NCBI GenBank assembly: GCA_009192285.1
Contig: CM018603.1
Coordinates: 620,001-684,000, forward strand
Direction of reading: 5' to 3'
DNA: 64,000 nucleotides
Origin: Morchella semilibera
Taxonomy: Eukaryota; Ascomycota; Pezizomycetes; Pezizales; Morchellaceae
The notes beneath the pieces are model-generated. The model was not told where the DNA came from. It was given only the letters and a program-made list of their open reading frames with translations, and ran no database searches. The position numbers were made by a program, and so were the translations under genes. Of this stretch, positions 43,643-56,914 are shown piece after piece (position 1 is the stretch's first letter; each line of letters begins with the position of its first letter).

Positions 43643-44345
43643 TGTGGCCACTGCTGCTCGCAACTTGAGGGAGATCAGGCAGCCCCAACGCACCTTTTCT
43701 GAGTACTTTGCAGAGTTTCAGCGATATGCTGCCGACTCTGAGTTCAACGAGGCGGCTAAGATTGAATGTTTGTTGGAGGGACTTAACCAGGACCTAATGG
43801 CCCTGATGATTCAGAATGAAACACCAACCACGATTAAGGACTGCGGGCTACTTCTCCAACGTCTTGATAACAAGCAAAGGGCGCTACAGGCTAGGATGAG
43901 GAGGTTTCGTTTTCAGATTCCAAGTGCCCCTGCTCCGCGTCCCTTTGCTCCTCGTCCCCCCGTTGCACCAGCAACATCCCCAGTCGTACGAGGACCACCC
44001 CAACTACCACCGAAGAATGCTGCGCCAGCGGCCCATCCTTCCTACACTCCTGGGGAGCTGTTCCCATGCACTTGTCTAATAGTTATCGTCGCCCGGATCT
44101 CAGAGAAAGGGAGGCACGTCGCGTAGAGAATCGTTGCTATTATTGTGGGGGGTTGGACATTTGGTTAGAGACTGTAAGCTTTCGCCTTCGGGAAGGGCAG
44201 CACCAAGGATGAGGGGAGCATTGTTGGAAGCGAAGAAGGAAAAGAAGGAAAAGGAAGAGGATTTGTCGTCGGATGAGGAGGAGTTAAAAGATTCGTCCCT
44301 GGCCTAAGCGGCATAGCCCAGGGACCTCCTAAAGTTTTTTCTAAG

Positions 44346-47300
44346 GTGTCTATTTCTACGTTTTCAGTATCGGAAGGGGAGATGGATGGGAATCAATTGA
44401 TTGTAGTTTGTTCTATTTCGCAAAATAAAAAATCTATTGTACCCACCTATGCCTTAATTGATACTGGAGCGTCGGGATATGCATTTATCGATGAAGACTT
44501 TGTACGCCGCCATGAATTGAAAATGAAGAACTTGAGGGCTGGGAGGGAGGTTGATGTGGTTGGTGGAAGACCTATTGAGTCAGGAAAAGTGGTTAAGAAG
44601 GTGACGTTGGAATTGGAAATTAATGGACATGTGGAGGAATGTCCTTTCTTTGTTACGAAATTAGGACATTATCCAATAGTGATGGGAATACCTTGGATGA
44701 GAAGACATGGGGTTCTGATTGATAGTGGAAGAAATGAGATTCGCTTCCAATCCTCAGTATGTCTTGAACATTGCATAGCCAACCGCAAACCTATTATTGC
44801 TCGGGGAATTTCGACGCCGCCACCAGGGGGGCCGGTCACCCATATCTCAGCGGTTACCCCTCGATCGTTTAAGAAGTTGGCTCAGGACCCTTCCGTTCAA
44901 GTCTATTCAACTACCTTATACGCCGTTAATAAAATATTGGAGATGCCTGCCAATCCTGATGGAAAGATTCCAATAGATTATCAACGCTTCCGACAGTTGT
45001 TTGATGAGACCAATGCGTCCAGGCTGCCACCACATCGTTCCTATGATCATAAGATAAAGCTACAAGAAGGAACAGTACCACTCTTTGGTCCTATGTATAG
45101 TATGTCACGAGAAGAGTTGAAGGCGTTGAGGGATTACTTGGCCGATAATTTGAAGAAAGGATTTCTTAGATCTAGCAACTCTCCGGCTGGTGCTCCGGTA
45201 CTATTCGTCAAGAAAGCTGATGGTTCCTTGCGCTTGTGCATTGACTATCGGAAGTTGAATGCCATCACGGTTAAGGATCGATATCCTCTTCCCCTTACAC
45301 CAGAAACTATGGCCAATCTAGCACGGGCGAATTATTTTACCAAGCTGGATTTGCGTTGGGGCTATAATCAGATTAGGATAAAAGAGGGGGATGAATGGAA
45401 GACGGCTTTTAGAACTCTGTATGGGCATTGGGAATATTTGGTAATGCCTTTTGGGTTGACAAATGCTCCTGCTACTTTTCAACGCTGGATCAATGATATT
45501 CTTCGGCCCTTTCTAGATCGCTGTGCGACGGCTTACTTGGATGATATTCTTATTTACTCAGAGACATTTGAACAGCATTAGCAGGATGTACGTCAAGTGT
45601 TAGAAGCCCTGGAGGTCAACGAAGTTCATTTAAAGCCCGAGAAGTGTGAATTTGATGTACAGGAAACCAAATATTTGGGCATGATCTTAACTCCCGGGGG
45701 AATGAAGATGGATCCTGCTAAGGTACAAATGATTGTGGATTGGGAGGCGCCGAAGACAGTGAAGGAGGTTCAGGAATTTCTTGGGTTTGCCAATTTTTAT
45801 CGACGCTTTATCTACGCTTATTCTCGAGTGGCTCGACCATTGACTGCGTTGACGAAAAAGCATGTACGATTCGAGTGGACTCAAAGGGTTGAACAAGCCT
45901 TTCAGAAACTTAAGACTGCCTTCACCACTGCTCCCGTATTAATGCATCCTGACCCTGAGAAAGAGTTTATTGTGGAAACCGATGCGTCGGATTACGTGTT
46001 GGCCGGAATATTATCACAACGCGATGACGAAGGAGTACTTCACCCAGTTGCCTTCTTTTCTAAGACACATTCGTCTGCGGAATGCAACTATGAGATTTAT
46101 GACAAGGAATTGCTGGCCATTATTCGTTGTTTCGAGGAATGGAGACCTCACCTAGAGACAGCTCAATTTCAAGTAAAGGTACTTACGGATCATCGCAATT
46201 TGGAGTATTTTATGTCAACTAAATTGTTGAATCGGCGTCAAACTCGTTGGGCGGAGTTTCTATCTCGGTTTAATTTTGTTATTCAGTACAGGCCTGGAAA
46301 GCAGGGGAGGAAGGTTGATATTTTGACTAGAAGACCTAAGGATTTACCGAAGGAAGGGGATGAGAGGTTGGAGCAGCAAAGCCGGGTGGTTTTGAAGAAA
46401 GAGAATTTGGATCCCAAGATAAGTTTAAGTTTGTTAGCGGGTTCTTTGTCAAATGAATCCGCTGAAGGATTGTCTTCCGTACTTGATTTATTTAATAAAG
46501 CTTACCAGAATGATAGCTTTCCGGGGAAAGTTCTATCCATGCTTCGGGACCGCGTTCGACAATCGAAAGAGATTTCGTTGGGCGAGTGCAAGGAAAGTGA
46601 GGAGGGGTTATTGCTTTATCGGAACACTCTTTATGTCCCTGACTTTGACGAACTTAAACTCTATCTGCTACGAGAGTATCATGATAAACCTTCGGCTGGA
46701 CATCCTGGACGATCAAAGACCTCAGAACTTCTCAGCCGGGAATTTTATTGGCCGACCATGCGGAAATATACAGACCGCTATGTCCAGAACTGTCATACCT
46801 GTCGGCGAAGCAAGACAAACTATAATCCCCTACAAGGAGTTCTGCGCCCATTATTGGTGCCCAAAGGACCCTGGATGGATGTCACGATGGATTTTGTAAC
46901 GGGACTTCCGGAAAGTCATGGATTTAATGCCATTCTAGTAGTGGTGGATCGGTTGACAAAGATGAAGCATTTGATTCCCACGACGGAGAATGTTAACGCC
47001 AGAGATCTGTCTCGTCTATACCTGGAGCAGGTATGGAAGTTACATGGGTTACCCGAGACTATTGTTTCCGATCGAGGGACAAAGTTTACTGCTAAATTTT
47101 GGAAAGTTCTCTGTGAACGGCTGGAAATTGCTCCTCGCTATTCTACAGCATTTCATCCTCAGACCGATGGGCAAACAGAAAGGACCAATGCGATTATGGA
47201 GCAGTACCTCCGCAGTTATGTATCATATCAACAGGATAACTGGGCGGACCTTTTACCTCTGGCCGAATTTGCTACTAATAGCCATATTTCCGAAACTACA

Positions 47301-47948
47301 AATATGTCCCCTTTCCAGGCTAACTATGGGAGACATCCGAGAATGATATTCGGACCCTTACAACACGGACAGACGGTGAATGAGGACCAAGCTAATGGGT
47401 TGGCACGAGAGATGTCTCAGGTGTTTGATTTCCTGAAAAGCGAGATGTTCAGGGCATAGAACATACAGGAGGAGATGGCCAACTTACACCGAACTCCGGC
47501 ACCTCGATATGCGGTCGGCGATTTTGTCTGGCTCTCAACTAGAAATATTGAAACAAAACAACCCTCGAAAAAACTTGACTGGAAACAAATTGGTCCCTAC
47601 CCGGTTAAACGAATTGTGAGCCCTTATGCCTATCAGTTGGAATTACCTGCCTCTAGGAAAATACATCCGGTATTCCATGTTTCGTTATTATCGCCGACAG
47701 TTGGAGATCTGATTCCCGGACAAATTTTTGAACCACCTCCACCGGTGGAAGTTGAAGGAGAGACTGAATGGGAAGTAACGGAGATATTGGATTCGCGGAA
47801 GAGGGGGCGACGGGTGGAGTACTTGGTCAGATATGCTGGATATGAAGAACCATCCTGGCAGCCTTCGGGTGATTTGGAGCATAGTCCTGATATTAGAAAA
47901 ACATTTCACGACCAATATCCTTCGAAACCTCGGCCTATCAGGAGCTAG
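44346..47948 (+). pseudogene. pol of chromovirus A: protease, RT, RNase H, integrase, chromodomain (few breaks)
   Basis: Protease (LIDTGASGYAFIDEDF near 44455), RT (LCIDYRKLNAITVKDRYPL near 45235, [10 protein letters not shown] near 45530), RNase H (VETDASDYVLAGILSQ near 45975), integrase (HPGRSKTSELL with CHTC near 46700-46805, TMDFVTGLPESHG near 46885, SDRGTKFT near 47065, HPQTDGQTERTN near 47155) and a chromodomain (WEVTEILDSRKRGRRVEYLV near 47770-47830). The reading frame stays the same throughout with very few stops. The nearly identical protein in C1 and C2 shows one family. Confidence 0.88.
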
Positions 47949-47969
47949 GCCCTTGGAGGAGACCTGATC

Positions 47970-48602
47970 TGTCCCGGCGTCTTGGCATTTGTCCCGACAG
48001 TTCGGTAGGCAATGTACAGTTGTGGTTGTTAGGGTAATCTTAAGCGAGGGTGGGGAGTGCGAGGTGGAGGTTGTCGTCATTGGCGTCTGGGAGGTTCGAT
48101 GGCGTGATGGATTGGTAATGTAGAATAGCGGAGATGGTGGGGAGGATTACGAGGTGTGGTAGCGACGGGTTTCTATGAGGTTCTATGAGTGAAAGTGTGC
48201 GTCATAGCGGATTAGTGAGGGAGGTGTGTTAAATAGCGGGGATAGATGTTTTCCTTGGTTCTTTCTTTCTTTTCTCTCTGTCTCGTCTTCCTGTTATCTC
48301 GGTACATAGGAATCTACTCCTATTTCTCAGCCATAGCCTCGCGTACCAAAGACTCGATCCCCTAACAAGGGGAAACTCATAGTACCTCTTATCGTTCTCG
48401 TTGAGGTCCCTTCGGTCCTCACTCTCCCTGCCCCGTGTTCTCGTGCCCTTGCTCCTGCCCTTGCCTTCGCCGTTGCCTGTGCTTGTGCCTGCCCGGCGTT
48501 GCCTCTGTCTTCATCAGCCTCCTCGTCGCGTAGACTGTGCTCCTCGAGTCCTTCTGCGTCATCATTGTCATCTTCTTCTTTGCGTCGGGTTACTCCGTCA
48601 CA
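47970..48602 (+). repeat. 3' LTR of chromovirus A (family 1, 633 bp)
   Basis: TGTCCCGGCGTC...CCGTCACA, followed by the target duplication CATGG and the N-terminal part of the pogo transposase. A purine-rich GGAGGAGAC word lies just before it. Confidence 0.92.
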
Positions 48603-49053
48603 CATGGCTTTTGATAAAATCAAGCGCCATATCTTTCACATATTCATGTTTCGGAGGGAAGCCCCAATCATCTAGCTTAAAAATCCATCCCTTAATTGCC
48701 TTTTCTTCTGAAGGTGTCAACCTTTGTTGATCGATTCGTGATTGCTGACGGCTCTTTTTCCCATTTAACCTATCCCTCAACGTACTTACAGCCACCCCAT
48801 GCATCTCAGATGCTTCAGTAATACTTAAGCATTTCCCGCTTGCCAAATCTGCCTTTGCATCAGAGATTTGTCTTTCAAAAGCCTCATCTTGCTTCACCTT
48901 CACACGCATACTGGTTGGACGCCGTGGCATTATAGAGGTAAAGTTGAATGTTCAAGTTGTTTGGGTTCGGTATCGTGCTTATCTGTTGAGGTTATCTACA
49001 GCAAGAAAAATTTTGCAACCCCTATACATGCGGGGCTCTGAGACAAAATGCTG

Positions 49054-49106
49054 ACAAATGTGAAACACGGGTACATGATGATTTACGGGTACACAGTGAA
49101 ATACGT
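49054..49106 (-). repeat. Right terminal inverted repeat of the pogo/Fot1 element
   Basis: Read inverted it starts ACGTATTTCACTGTGTACCC and pairs with 32798-32850; TA follows at 49107-49108. Confidence 0.88.
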
Positions 49107-49815
49107 TATTCTATAACTTAAATATATTTTCATTTACAGATAAACCTTTACTCTATACCATCAATCCAGATTGAGGCAGGCGCACTAGCCTTTTGCAATC
49201 ATCGTGATCTAAGATACCATGCGCGAAAAATATACATAAGCACCGCCTAGGTCCTTTAACGCCAAAACGTATATTTCTATCAGACTTAGTTAGCGACCCA
49301 GAGCTCTTATATACTTGTATGTCTTTTATGCAAATATGCCTTAACATCAGAGGGTAAGCGCCTCTATACGTGAGTTTTAATACACGTATAATATATTTAC
49401 CTAGAGTTTGGACGACAGCTGGCTTCTGGTGAAGTCTCGTTTGATCTCCTCTGTCATCTCGACGTGAATCTATATCTCCTTCCCTAATCGTGACATACCT
49501 AAAGCCAACATATCAAACATGTTGCTTTCTCCCTCCCCAGTTCCACCGAATATCTCCACAAAAAGAGTTGAAACAGCTCCACCCAATAGAATCCTCACTT
49601 CACTCCGAAAATTCTTTAGGATGAAAGGTATATACACACCTGCCTCACTGTACCTGGCTAAAACCTATATTATAAAGGTAGATCTATTAGCACCCGGGAA
49701 GAAGGTCAGGTTGGAAGGAGGCTCAGTGAACCCCCATTAATCACTACACACTTACCACACACAATGTAAGTCATAAAACCGGCAGCATTAAGATTTGGCT
49801 CATATTTGACCCAGG
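49107..49815. other. Intergenic region upstream of the NDR-like kinase gene
   Basis: AT-rich. Short open stretches at 49153-49347 (minus) and 49519-49740 (plus) have no motifs I recognise. The plus-strand part may contain a non-coding or short coding first exon of the kinase, since the best-supported coding begins without a clear ATG. Confidence 0.4.
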
Positions 49816-52363
<2,548 letters not shown>

Positions 52364-52698
52364 TTGGCTCAACTTCCTATGAAAGTTGTAAAGTAATATA
52401 CCTTGTCCACCGTAAACAAGTCCTCTGTGTTTTGATAATAGAAGAGGTTTGTCAGTGAGACATATCGCACGCACGGAGCGATACTGAAGTGTTCTGGTTC
52501 GATCCAAGGGTGAAGTAATAATGAGCGCAGGTTAGCCCGACCACGATGATGACACGGGCTTCTTGATATGTTAATACAATAACTGGGCGTAAGCAAATAA
52601 GATGCCCCACAGAGCAGAGGTAAAACAATAGCAATTCAAACACATATCATGCAGCTATGAATAAGCTTAATATAGGAGCAATAAGAACGTTTCTTCAA
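52364..52698. other. Intergenic region between convergent kinase and UNG1 genes
   Basis: Both genes end here, so it holds the two 3' UTRs. No repeat or ORF of note. Confidence 0.5.
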
Positions 52699-54004
52699 TC
52701 ATCTTCCACTCTGCTCTTTTTTCTCCATTTCCATCACAGCCTGTGCCATTGCTTCCTCTTCATCGGCATCAAACTCACCGCCGTACTTTCCACTCTCGTC
52801 GTCTTCGGGCGGTGTTAACTCCTCGATAGGTGTTTGTTTCTGCTCGGTACTAGGTTCAATGATCTTCTTAGGCGGTTTACTACCATTGAGGTTCCAATCC
52901 ACCTCGCTATCGGCGCCATATCGCGATGCAAGCCACTCGTTGGCCTTCTTAAAATGACCGCAATCAAACTAAGCAGTCAGGGGGTCAATATACATTTAAT
53001 CAAGGAACATTAGTTTGGAGCTTGAAGAATATTTCACTGACAAATCCTCTGCTAGCGCTCAACGGGCTGGGGTGGACACTGTTAAGAACCAAATGCTTTT
53101 CTTTATCGATTTTCAGGACTCTTTTAGATGCAGGTATACCCCAGGCCATGAACACAACACCTTGGCTACGTCTTTGGGCGATTATGTCGATAGCCTTTTG
53201 GGTAAGTCGCTCCCACCCTCTATTGGAGTGTGAGTTTGGATCCGAAGCCCGAACGGTCAAGCAAGCATTTAGCATGAGAACACCTTGATAGGCCCAGGGG
53301 GTCAATAGCCCGCCTTTATTAGGAGGGGGCTCAAACGAGGGATAATCTTTCTTCAACGCGATGAATATATTCTTCAGAGACGGTGGCGCAGGTGTCGGGG
53401 GGCGTACAGAAAACGATAACCCCATGGCTTGATTTGGACCATCTATAAGAGATATCATGTTAGATCTTGATGATAGTACGTGAAAATGGAGAACGAGGAG
53501 CATACGATAAGGATCCTGGCCGAGAATCACCACCTTCACCTGGTTGAGAGGGGTGAAACGAGTCCTGTATTGGGCAATATTTTGTTAGACAATTGTTTGG
53601 CAGCATAGACATTTTATCCAACGGATGTAAACCTAGTCCTACCATGAGTATATGTCCCCCTCTGGGGGATATATGGTTTTTCCACCGTCCTTTTCACCTT
53701 TGAGAAAACGCTTCAGAGAGAGAAATTCGGGGGTGATTAATTCATCCTTAAGCGCTCCAAGCCAGCTTTCGTCCATCGTGTCAACTTCAAGTTTGAGGAG
53801 AGCTTTATGCTCATCAGGAAGTTTAGAAGCCCATTTCTCTTTATCAAACCTCAGTCGAGCTTCTGCTGAAGCCTCCGAGGCTGAACCAACAGGCGAGGAC
53901 GATGACGCAGCTCCTGATGGGGGAAAGAATGAAGTTATCGTTCGAGCCTTTTTGTTTACTATTGGCGAAGATTCAACGGCCTTCCGCTTGATATTGCCTG
54001 CCAT
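52699..54004 (-). CDS. UNG1: Uracil-DNA glycosylase, 363 aa, four exons
   Basis: Removes uracil from DNA in base-excision repair in nucleus and mitochondria. Exons on the minus strand: 54004-53643, 53564-53506, 53442-53042, 52968-52699; introns 78, 63 and 73 nt, all GT...AG. ATG at 54004 (MAGNIKRK) is chosen because the open frame upstream lacks an ATG. Residues 20-27 (ARTITSFF) resemble the PCNA-binding motif at the N-terminus of nuclear UNG, next to a basic nuclear signal. Catalytic motif GQDPYH at 136-141 with the general-base Asp at 138, then GPNQAMGLSFSV. Near the C-terminus is HPSPLSASRGF with the catalytic His at 264, then FDCGHFKKANEWL. A tail of about 70 residues, rich in acidic residues, follows the conserved domain and is longer than usual. 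The frame is intact. It converges on the kinase gene. Confidence 0.95.
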
Positions 54005-54739
54005 TTTTGGCTTATTCCTTTGGTGGCCCACACGAAATTTCGAAGTATATTGCCCACTGGGTTTCGTGACGTGACACAAACACGGTCAGAGGGTGGTTGA
54101 GAAGGTTGAGAAGGTATGTAATTCTACTACTATGTACCGTTAAAAGAACCCTAGTTGCCACACTTCCCGAAATTGACCCTATATTAATGATATATATTAT
54201 TACTAGTCTACTGTGATATGCGTATGTCTAAGATGATTTTATTAAGGGGTAGCCAGGCCGTCTCGCGTTAAGTACAGGATAATACTAGCCACATGTCCTA
54301 ACTAAGGCTTGGCTAACAGTCCCCCCAAAAAACAAATAAAAAAATGCAATAGCATACTAGTGGAAACAAATGACGCATCAAGCGTTTATCTCACTTGTCC
54401 TCCTCTGTGACCGTAATTCTCTGATCAACAACCATGATCCCTCATTTAATAAGGAAGAGAAAAGAAGAAAGAGACAAAGGAAAAGAGAAAAAGAAAAAAG
54501 AAAAAAGAAAAATTAATGGATAACAAAGGTAAGAGAAAAAAAGAAAAAGGAAAGAAAATATAGCAAATAAAGGCAAAGAGAAAAAAAATTAGGATAAAGC
54601 AAAACTTTTTGTAATGCTCCTCTCCTGAGGTCCCTTTCACTTTATACGTAATCATCAGAAAAAATAAAATCCTGATTTCTCATATGATTTACGCTTTTTC
54701 TCAACTTTAAGGTGAGTCCTATTGAACTCCAATACTAAC
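54005..54739. other. Intergenic region upstream of UNG1
   Basis: Contains the UNG1 promoter. From about 54430 to 54600 the plus strand is almost pure purine (AAGAAAAAG-type), which creates a meaningless Phe-rich minus-strand frame. Nothing else recognisable. Confidence 0.5.
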
Positions 54740-55440
54740 CTGATGTCTTAGCTCTGATCCCGAGGATTTGGTAGTTGTAGTGCTATTGTGATTGTTGGAA
54801 ATATGTTAAGCGAGGGACAGATAAGATGAGGCGAGGTTGTCGTCATTTGTGTCAATGAAGTTCAGTTGCAGGGAAGATTGGTAATGGAATTTACGGAGAT
54901 GGTAGAGAGAAATCATGTCCTTACGTGTTGGCACAGTTCCTGATGATTCAGTCGCAGTAGCGCTGTTGTAACAGAAGAGATTATTTTAAGCGAGTACTAG
55001 GGGATTAGATGAGATGAGGATGTTATCATTAGGTTCTATAAGGTTCGCTTGCAGGAAGGATTAGTAATAGAATTTGGTGAAGAGGTGGGGAGTGTCCCGG
55101 AAACTTGGCATCGATCCTGAGGGCTCGGTAGACATCGTGCTGTTGTTACTAATAAAAAAATATTAAACAAAAGAGGAATGCAACAAGGAGAAGGTGTCGT
55201 CATTGGATTCTATGGTATTCTATGGCGTGATGGATTTGTAATGTAATTAGAGAAGATGGTGGGGAGGAAGACGAAGTGTGGTTGTGATAGATTTCTATGG
55301 GGTTCTACGGATGAAGGTATAAGTCATAACGGACTGGAGGAGGATGTTGAATAGTGCAGGAAGACTTTTCCTTTAGTTCTTTCTCTTTTTTCTCTCTGTC
55401 TTGTCTTCCTGTTACTTTAGTATATAGGAATCTACTCCTA
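54740..55440 (+). repeat. Three consecutive 5' fragments of family 1 LTRs
   Basis: Three starts of the same LTR follow one another: about 54740, 54916 (TGTCC) and 55093 (TGTCCCGG). The first two stop after about 175 bp, close to the GAGATGGTGGGGAG word, and the third goes on for about 350 bp until the tail of an inverted LINE fragment at about 55441. They are diverged from each other, so three different insertions rather than a recent tandem duplication. Confidence 0.7.
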
Positions 55441-56914
55441 TTTTTTTATTTATTTAATGCTCATACTGCTTGCATCCGAACCCGGGTATGGCATACAAAG
55501 AAAGAACCCAATTATCACCGTCATATATTATCCTTCATAAAGCAAATCCTCCTCACGGCCGAGTTCCTATCAACGCTCTTTCAAGCTTATCATGCGTGTT
55601 GTCCTCTCCATTCCAGTTCATAACGATAGGTGCAAGCGCCTTGGTGACTATTCTTCTCCTTCTCCGTCTCCTTCTTCCCCAAGTCTCCCCCATCCCACGT
55701 GTTCTCCTCTATCTCCATCCCTCTCCCCTAGTGTCCAGTTCCTAGTAGCGATCTGGGATGGTAGAAGGAATTTATCGATTGTTGCCTGAAGTCCTTTGTC
55801 TGTATGCATGGCGGTCATCCAGTTGAGTGGCATTGGTTTGATTGTGGCGGTAAGATCCTTTCCGAGTTCTGGTAGTGGATATTGTTTGCAGTAAAGTAGC
55901 AGGTGAATTAGGGTTTCCTGGAAGTACCCGCACCTGCATTCCGATGTATCAATGTTTGTTGTTGGTATTCTGAATGGTGTGACGGAGTGACCCGAAGAAA
56001 AGTAGAAGATGACAATGATAGCGCAGAAGGACTCGAGGAGCACAGCCTTCATGACGAGGGGACCGAAGAAGACAGGAACAACGCCAGGCAGGCACCAGCA
56101 CAGGCATTGGCAAAGGCAAAGGCAAAGGCAAAGGCAAACGCACAAGAGTACAGAGTAGAGAGAGTGAGGACCGGATGGACCTCAACGAGAACGATGAGAG
56201 GTACTATAACTTTCCTCTTTAGAGGACAGAGTCTTAGGTGCAAGAAACTATGGCTTGAGAATAAGAGTATATCTTTATATACCGAGATAACAGAAAGACG
56301 AGACAGAGAGGAAAGAAAGAAAGAACTAAGGAAAACATCTATCCCCACTATTTAACACCTTTCCTCCACTAGTCCGCTTTGACTTACACATCAGCTTATG
56401 GAATCCCATAGAAATCCATCTCAACCACACCTCATATTTCTCCCCATCATCTCGCCAATTTCTATTACCAATCCATCACGCCATCGAACCTCATAGAACC
56501 TAATGACAACAACCTCGCCTCATCTCACCCTATCCTCGCTTAACCTAACTCCATCCTTCGCAACAGCACTACGATGACCGAACCATCAGAAATGATGCCA
56601 AGAAGCCGGAACAAATAGGTAGGATTTGGTATATCCATAGTTTGTTCGCATCTGAGTAATTGTGTTTGCAAGTTTCCTTGGTATGTTTCGACGAAGGGGT
56701 ACAGACATTTTGTAGGAAGGAGTACTTCTGTTGCTCCTTCCTTTCTTCATAGTTTTCCAATTCTCTCTACAAGTAGCCATAGACTGCTCCTTGATTTTTC
56801 TCTGCAAGTGCCAGTGAGTGATTGATATCGTTGCATCTGGTTCGATTTTTTCACCCTGTACCCCTCTTTTTGCCAATTTGTCTAGATGTTCGTTGCCATC
56901 CACCTCCACATGTC
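55441..56914 (-). mobile_element. 5'-truncated copy of the Tad1-like LINE, inverted, split by a solo LTR
   Basis: T-rich tail at 55444-55460 (minus-strand AAAT-type), followed by the 3' UTR and the C-terminal part of ORF2 (CRCGYFQETLIHLLLYC, minus) to 55977. After the LTR at 55978-56613 the match continues with the RNase H end (HVEVDGNEHLDKLAKRG) up to 56914, where element E begins. The own sequence is about 840 bp of the roughly 5.9 kb element and is close to the whole copy at 24517-30377. Confidence 0.87.
55978..56613 (-). repeat. Solo LTR, family 1, inverted (636 bp), in the LINE fragment; target duplication AATGG/AATAG
   Basis: Plus strand begins TGTGACGGAGTGACCC and ends AGCCGGAACA. Flanks AATGG and AATAG differ by one transition. 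The LINE sequence on both sides is contiguous in the whole copy. Confidence 0.88.

Larger units (their letters stand above)
36369..44126 (+). pseudogene. gag of chromovirus A, interrupted by element B and a solo LTR (broken)
   Basis: The ATG at 36369 lies 61 bp after the LTR. The bulk lies at 42604-43167 (coiled-coil-like stretch, then the capsid-type region with LPDPEKYRGDRKSL) and 43643-44126 (FSEYFAEFQRYA, then a Pro-rich stretch). A degraded zinc-knuckle-like CYYCGG follows near 44140. It is closely related to the gag fragment at 57614-58295. Confidence 0.82.
35674..48602 (+). mobile_element. Ty3/gypsy chromovirus A, both LTRs, target duplication CATGG; contains element B and a solo LTR
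   Basis: Family 1 LTRs at 35674-36307 and 47970-48602, flanked by CATGG at 35669-35673 and 48603-48607. By eye the two LTRs differ at roughly ten positions, so a fairly young insertion. Internal parts: gag start at 36369, interrupted by element B (36385-42598) and by a solo family 3 LTR (43168-43642); gag continues to about 44126; pol 44346-47948 with a C-terminal chromodomain. Own length without insertions is about 6.2 kb. Besides the insertions, about four to six breaks. It interrupts the pogo transposase. Confidence 0.93.
32897..48930 (-). pseudogene. pogo/Fot1 transposase gene, otherwise intact but split by insertions
   Basis: ATG at 48930. The N-terminal HTH (ITEASEMHGVAVSTLRDRL) and start of the CENP-B-type HTH (LTPSEEKAIKGWIFKL) lie at 48603-48930. 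The second HTH continues at 35490-35671 (GKNWLTRFLSRHPDLASKF), directly across the CATGG duplication of element A. Next, 33814-34471 holds the DDE core (YNMDEKGFLMG, LLIMDGHVSHC, QPLDVGLFGPLQ). Two introns can be placed downstream: GTACTA...ATGTAG near 33770-33825 and GTAAAT...AATAG near 33425-33470. They lead to AFEATGIHPFNPRR and a coiled-coil tail (32897-33415) ending TRRSLRLRK. A further intron probably spans the family 2 LTR insertion point. Apart from the two insertions I see no stop or shift, so the transposase was intact when it was first hit. It should bind the terminal repeats and cut and paste the element. Confidence 0.87.
32798..49106 (-). mobile_element. pogo/Fot1-type DNA transposon, split by two LTR-element insertions
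   Basis: Terminal inverted repeats begin ACGTATTTCAC.GTGTACCCG at both ends (from 32798 and, inverted, up to 49106), with the dinucleotide TA on either outer side (32796-32797 and 49107-49108), the target duplication of the Tc1/mariner/pogo superfamily. Removing the LTR insertions (34476-35484 and 35674-48602, with one copy of each target duplication) leaves about 2.36 kb, the normal size for Fot1-like elements. The transposase reads on the minus strand. The 230 bp between the LTR end at 32569 and the left repeat hold nothing recognisable. Confidence 0.92.

Noticed and set aside
49519-49740. Small gene upstream of the kinase
   Set aside because: 73 codons, no motif, AT-rich context; at most a 5' exon of the kinase, which cannot be shown from sequence alone.
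53460-53645. Separate small gene opposite UNG1 introns
   Set aside because: It is the translation of introns 1-2 and a shifted reading of exon 2 of UNG1.
54446-54655. Minus-strand frame rich in Phe, apparently a membrane protein
   Set aside because: Product of a purine-rich simple-sequence tract; no ATG-led conserved segment.
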